7,336 bases of DNA. Source: Oscillospiraceae bacterium. Its GTDB lineage: Bacteria > Bacillota > Clostridia > Oscillospirales > Oscillospiraceae. The DNA lies in the NCBI GenBank assembly GCA_017420125.1, contig JAFOJR010000128.1:1-7336 (forward strand), written 5' to 3'. Positions 5,318 through 7,336 of this stretch are shown here, one piece after another. Made by a program: the position numbers and the translations under genes. The notes below the pieces were generated by a model. It was not told where the DNA came from, did no database searches, and saw nothing but the letters and a program-made list of their open reading frames with translations. Every line of letters begins with the position of its first letter. The stretch's first letter is position 1.

Positions 5318-6064
5318 TTATTCGTCCCAATCGGGCAGATAGTCGTCCGGATTGACGAAGGAACCGGCCTTTTGCAGCGCGAAATGGAGATGAGACGGTG
5401 TTTCGATTTCTGCAATGGCGGTTTCCCCCACGGTTCCGATGGCATCGCCTGCCTGCACCGTGTCGCCTTTGGAAACAGAAACAGAAGGAGATAAATTGGA
5501 ATAGATACCGGTCAGATCATTGACATGGGAGATGACGACAGTCGTCCCCATCAAATCATCGTCGTATATGTCCGAGACCGTGCCGGCGGTGATGGCCATG
5601 ACGGTTTCCCCGGCGGGGGCCTTGATGTCCATTCCCTCATGGGTGCGCCAGTCCATAAACGTTTCATTGTAGATCAAATCGTCTGCACTGAAAGCCGTGA
5701 TGGTTTCGCCGGTGAGCGGACGGACAAACGCCGCGTTTGCTTCTGCGGCAGTGGGGACGTCGGGGGGAGCGGAAGCTGTGGGCACGGGGGAGGCCGGCGC
5801 CGCTTTTGGCGCAGCGGATGGCGTGGGCGCGGGGGTCGGCGCGGCGGAAGGGGCCGGCCCGCTGCTGGGGACGGGGGAAGGCGCAGGCGTTATGATCAAT
5901 TCCGTCTGTCCGCCTGCCGCAAGGGAATCACCCCCGGCAGAAGAATGGCCGGCAAATAAGAGATAGCCCGAAATTCCAATGGCTGTGACGCATAGGAACA
6001 GGACTATGTAAAAGCCCTGTCCAGCAAAAAAGTGATGGAATCTGGTTTTGAACGGTTGTTTCAT
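5318..6064 (-). CDS. Membrane-anchored M23 (LytM-type) peptidase-like protein, SpoIIQ-like
   Basis: 248 residues. A short basic N-terminus and one membrane helix (about 17-37) give an N-in, C-out topology. Residues about 58-105 are a Pro/Ala/Ser low-complexity linker that should span the wall or intermembrane space. The C-terminal LytM domain (about 113-243) keeps the zinc site HxxxD at H142/D146 and HLH at 225-227. At the place where active M23 enzymes have YxHL, it reads YSNL (N190). The domain order, size, the LIYNETFMDWRTHEGMDI region and the YSNLS segment resemble SpoIIQ, the forespore membrane partner of SpoIIIAH; the resemblance is from memory. It may be a weak or inactive peptidase acting as a scaffold, or a plain cell-wall hydrolase. 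GGAGGT (6081-6076) lies 11 bases before the ATG. It is a single gene with its own terminator; no promoter could be assigned by eye. Confidence 0.85.
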   Translation of the reverse strand: MKQPFKTRFHHFFAGQGFYIVLFLCVTAIGISGYLLFAGHSSAGGDSLAAGGQTELIITPAPSPVPSSGPAPSAAPTPAPTPSAAPKAAPASPVPTASAPPDVPTAAEANAAFVRPLTGETITAFSADDLIYNETFMDWRTHEGMDIKAPAGETVMAITAGTVSDIYDDDLMGTTVVISHVNDLTGIYSNLSPSVSVSKGDTVQAGDAIGTVGETAIAEIETPSHLHFALQKAGSFVNPDDYLPDWDE

Positions 6065-6145
6065 TTGTGTTTAACACCTCCGCTGTTATTGTTGACCGGC
6101 AGGAGAAAAGATATACAAAAAGCGAAAAAATTTTTAAAAACCCTC

Positions 6146-6174
6146 TTTACAAATCCAAAAAGGCATGTTATAGT
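6146..6174 (+). promoter_or_regulatory. Promoter of the PerR - rubrerythrin operon
   Basis: TTTACA (6146-6151), a 17-bp spacer, TATAGT (6169-6174). Transcription should begin near 6181, immediately before the inverted-repeat operator. Confidence 0.85.
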
Positions 6175-6183
6175 ATACCCATA

Positions 6184-6209
6184 AACAATAACAATTATCA
6201 TTATTGTTA
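6184..6209. promoter_or_regulatory. Fur/PerR-type operator at the start of the perR transcript
   Basis: AACAATAA (6184-6191) and TTATTGTT (6201-6208) are perfect inverted repeats, and TAACAAT (6189-6195) and ATTGTTA (6203-6209) form a second, overlapping pair. The 19 bp at 6187-6205, read on the minus strand, match the classic GATAAT-based Fur box at 15 of 19 positions. The 15-mer at 6189-6203 matches both the B. subtilis PerR and Fur 7-1-7 consensus at 10 of 14 positions, so the sequence alone does not say which. It lies just downstream of the -10, a position fit for repression, so autoregulation by the following gene is the simplest reading. Confidence 0.8.
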
Positions 6210-6221
6210 AGAGAGGACGCT

Positions 6222-6632
6222 ATGGAGCAGAGAAGTCGACACAGTGAAAAACGGGATGCCATTTGGACGGTATTGCAGCAGCAGAGGCCGAAGCACCTTT
6301 CAGCGGAGCAGGTCTATCATCTGGTGCGGGAGCAGTATCCCCAGATCAGCCTGGGCACGGTATATCGCAACCTGTCGCAGTTTAAATCGGCGGGGAAAAT
6401 AAAGTCTGTCGGCGTGATCGACGGGCAGGAACGCTTTGATGCCAACGTAGCGCCCCACGCCCATTTTGTCTGCCGCAAGTGCGGCCTGGTTTTGGATCTG
6501 CATCTGGATTTTGCCGTATCTGACCAAATGGCCCTTGTGATGGAAAATTATCCCGTCCTTGTGGAGCGACAGGAGCTTGTATTCCATGGGTTGTGTTCCC
6601 ATTGCCGGGAAGAAGCACCCTCAAAAAATTAA
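6222..6632 (+). CDS. perR: Fur-family peroxide sensor and repressor, PerR-like
   Basis: 136 residues from the ATG at 6222 (GAGAGG five bases upstream). The winged-helix region includes LSAEQVYHLV and the recognition helix SLGTVYRNLSQF (about 43-54). The structural zinc cysteines are C84/C87 and C125/C128. H25, D73, H79, H81 and D92 each sit exactly 12 residues before B. subtilis PerR H37, D85, H91, H93 and D104, and RFD-5-HxH has PerR rather than Fur spacing. Known PerR proteins use this site to bind Fe2+, and peroxide oxidises the histidines, releasing DNA. The operator lies directly before the gene and reverse rubrerythrin follows after 21 bases, which fits a self-repressed peroxide-response operon. 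A Fur-like iron role is the alternative, but residues and context favour PerR. Confidence 0.85.
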   Translation: MEQRSRHSEKRDAIWTVLQQQRPKHLSAEQVYHLVREQYPQISLGTVYRNLSQFKSAGKIKSVGVIDGQERFDANVAPHAHFVCRKCGLVLDLHLDFAVSDQMALVMENYPVLVERQELVFHGLCSHCREEAPSKN

Positions 6633-6653
6633 ATCTGATGGAGGAAAGTAAAA

Positions 6654-7241
6654 ATGAAAAAGTTTGTATGTACCGTTTGTGGTTATGTTCACGAAGGCGA
6701 CGCACCCCCCGCTGAATGTCCCGTATGTAAAGTTCCCGCCAGCAAATTTGTGGAGCAGACCGGCGAAATGAAGCTGGCGGCAGAGCATGAATATGGCATT
6801 TACGCAAAGACCGTAAAAAACAACCCTGACATCAGCGCAGAAGACAAGGCCTATATTTTCGATCAGCTGAAAGCAAACTTTATGGGCGAATGTTCCGAAG
6901 TGGGCATGTATCTCTGCATGGCCCGCATCGCGCATCGGGAAGGCTATCCCGAAATCGGCCTGTACTGGGAAAAGGCCGCCTATGAAGAAGCAGAGCACGC
7001 AGCCAAGTTTGCCGAGCTGCTGGGCGAAGACCTGGAGCCCAACATGAAGGCCACCACCAAGGACAATCTGGCCTGGCGTGTGGACTGCGAATACGGCGCG
7101 ACTCTGGGCAAGACGGATCTGGCCATGTGCGCCAAAAAGAACGGTTTGGACGCCATTCACGACACCGTTCATGAAATGGCCCGCGACGAGGCGAGACACG
7201 GCCGCGCATTGGAAGGCATGCTGAAGCGTTATTTTAAATAA
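6654..7241 (+). CDS. Reverse rubrerythrin (peroxide reductase)
   Basis: 195 residues from the ATG at 6654, with GGAGG nine bases upstream. Domain order is reversed from classic rubrerythrin: an N-terminal rubredoxin-type Fe(Cys)4 domain (C6/C9 in CTVCG and C22/C25 in CPVCKVP) is followed by a four-helix ferritin-like diiron domain. Candidate diiron ligands are E79 and/or E82, E112 with H115 (ExxH), E146, and E179 with H182 (ExxH). The family reduces hydrogen peroxide, and often oxygen, to water with electrons from NADH through a reductase and rubredoxin, and belongs to PerR regulons in clostridia. It is cytosolic. It stands 21 bases after the PerR-like gene, surely co-transcribed, and a rubredoxin-like start follows 29 bases later. 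It looks complete and intact. Confidence 0.95.
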   Translation: MKKFVCTVCGYVHEGDAPPAECPVCKVPASKFVEQTGEMKLAAEHEYGIYAKTVKNNPDISAEDKAYIFDQLKANFMGECSEVGMYLCMARIAHREGYPEIGLYWEKAAYEEAEHAAKFAELLGEDLEPNMKATTKDNLAWRVDCEYGATLGKTDLAMCAKKNGLDAIHDTVHEMARDEARHGRALEGMLKRYFK

Positions 7242-7270
7242 ATCAAGATCAATCAAAGGAGATTGGAACA

Positions 7271-7336
7271 ATGAAGTATATCTGCAAGATTTGTGACTGG
7301 ATTTATGACGAAGCGGAAAAGGGTGTCTAATGGGAA
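7271..7336 (+). pseudogene. Rubredoxin-like reading frame, interrupted by an early stop and cut by the window end
   Basis: The ATG at 7271 has AAAGGAG nine bases upstream. The frame reads MKYICKICDWIYDEAEKGV, then TAA at 7328-7330, then TGG GAA (W E). This matches the start of a rubredoxin: the first metal-binding pair C5/C8, WIYDEAE, and WE where the family has (K/F)-E-D-L-P; the second CPxC pair would lie beyond the window. With AAA in place of TAA it would read GVKWE, a normal continuation of the short-loop rubredoxins. The usual Gly after the second Cys is Asp here. So this is a nonsense-mutated gene, or a base error near a sequence end. As third gene of the operon it would supply electrons to reverse rubrerythrin. 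Confidence 0.7.

Noticed and set aside
5287..5355. 22-codon frame on the plus strand with AGGAG eight bases upstream (MRKRVFEGIQL...)
   Set aside because: It overlaps the conserved 3' end of the M23 gene in antisense, and no promoter is visible; too short to support.
6065..6145. Sporulation (sigma-F or sigma-G) promoter for the M23 gene
   Set aside because: A GTATA with a GG-containing element was seen on the minus strand, but the spacing and the second element do not fit the consensus.
7328..7330. Recoding of the rubredoxin stop codon
   Set aside because: The codon is TAA, not the TGA used for selenocysteine, and a simple nonsense change or sequence error explains it better.

Overview
The window reads as chromosomal DNA of an anaerobic, low-peroxide-tolerance Firmicute of the class Clostridia, most likely Oscillospiraceae-like. 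The grounds are SLH-domain surface proteins, strong GGAGG-type ribosome binding sites, TTGnnn/TATAAT promoters, a FolT folate ECF transporter behind a THF riboswitch, a clostridial FeoAB pair, a SpoIIQ-like M23 protein, and a PerR - reverse rubrerythrin - rubredoxin cluster. This placement is inferred from gene content; no taxonomic search was possible.

Layout. (1) 24-1175, minus: secreted protein with three SLH repeats and an unrecognised C-terminal domain, with its own promoter. (2) 1337-1615, minus: a 92-residue unrecognised protein with a C-terminal membrane segment; its leader holds a perfect 9-bp stem-loop just before the SD. (3) 1711-2735, plus: a complete folate-uptake unit, made of a promoter with an embedded palindrome, a ~220-nt leader with a THF (class I) riboswitch-like aptamer, a terminator that also buries the SD, folT, and a strong terminator. 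(4) 2746-5106, minus: feoA-feoB ferrous iron uptake operon, with three TTTGATRAT repeats in the leader. (5) 5318-6064, minus: membrane-anchored SpoIIQ-like M23 protein, followed by a terminator clearly oriented for this strand. (6) 6146 to the end, plus: a strong promoter, a Fur/PerR-type operator, a PerR-like peroxide sensor, reverse rubrerythrin, then a rubredoxin-like reading frame that hits an in-frame stop after 19 codons, six bases before the window ends.

How they work together. The right end is a peroxide defence operon: the metal-dependent repressor controls itself and the NADH-linked peroxide reductase system (reverse rubrerythrin, with rubredoxin as likely electron partner). FeoAB next to it supplies the ferrous iron that both the diiron enzyme and the sensor need, though no shared operator was found by eye. 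The folate unit is separate and appears to be controlled by RNA. The SLH protein and the M23 protein act at the cell envelope.

The most interesting items are the enlarged THF aptamer and its competing helices, the repeat array before feoA, the broken or misread rubredoxin, and the small membrane protein with the leader stem-loop. No mobile element, CRISPR array, tRNA or rRNA was seen.
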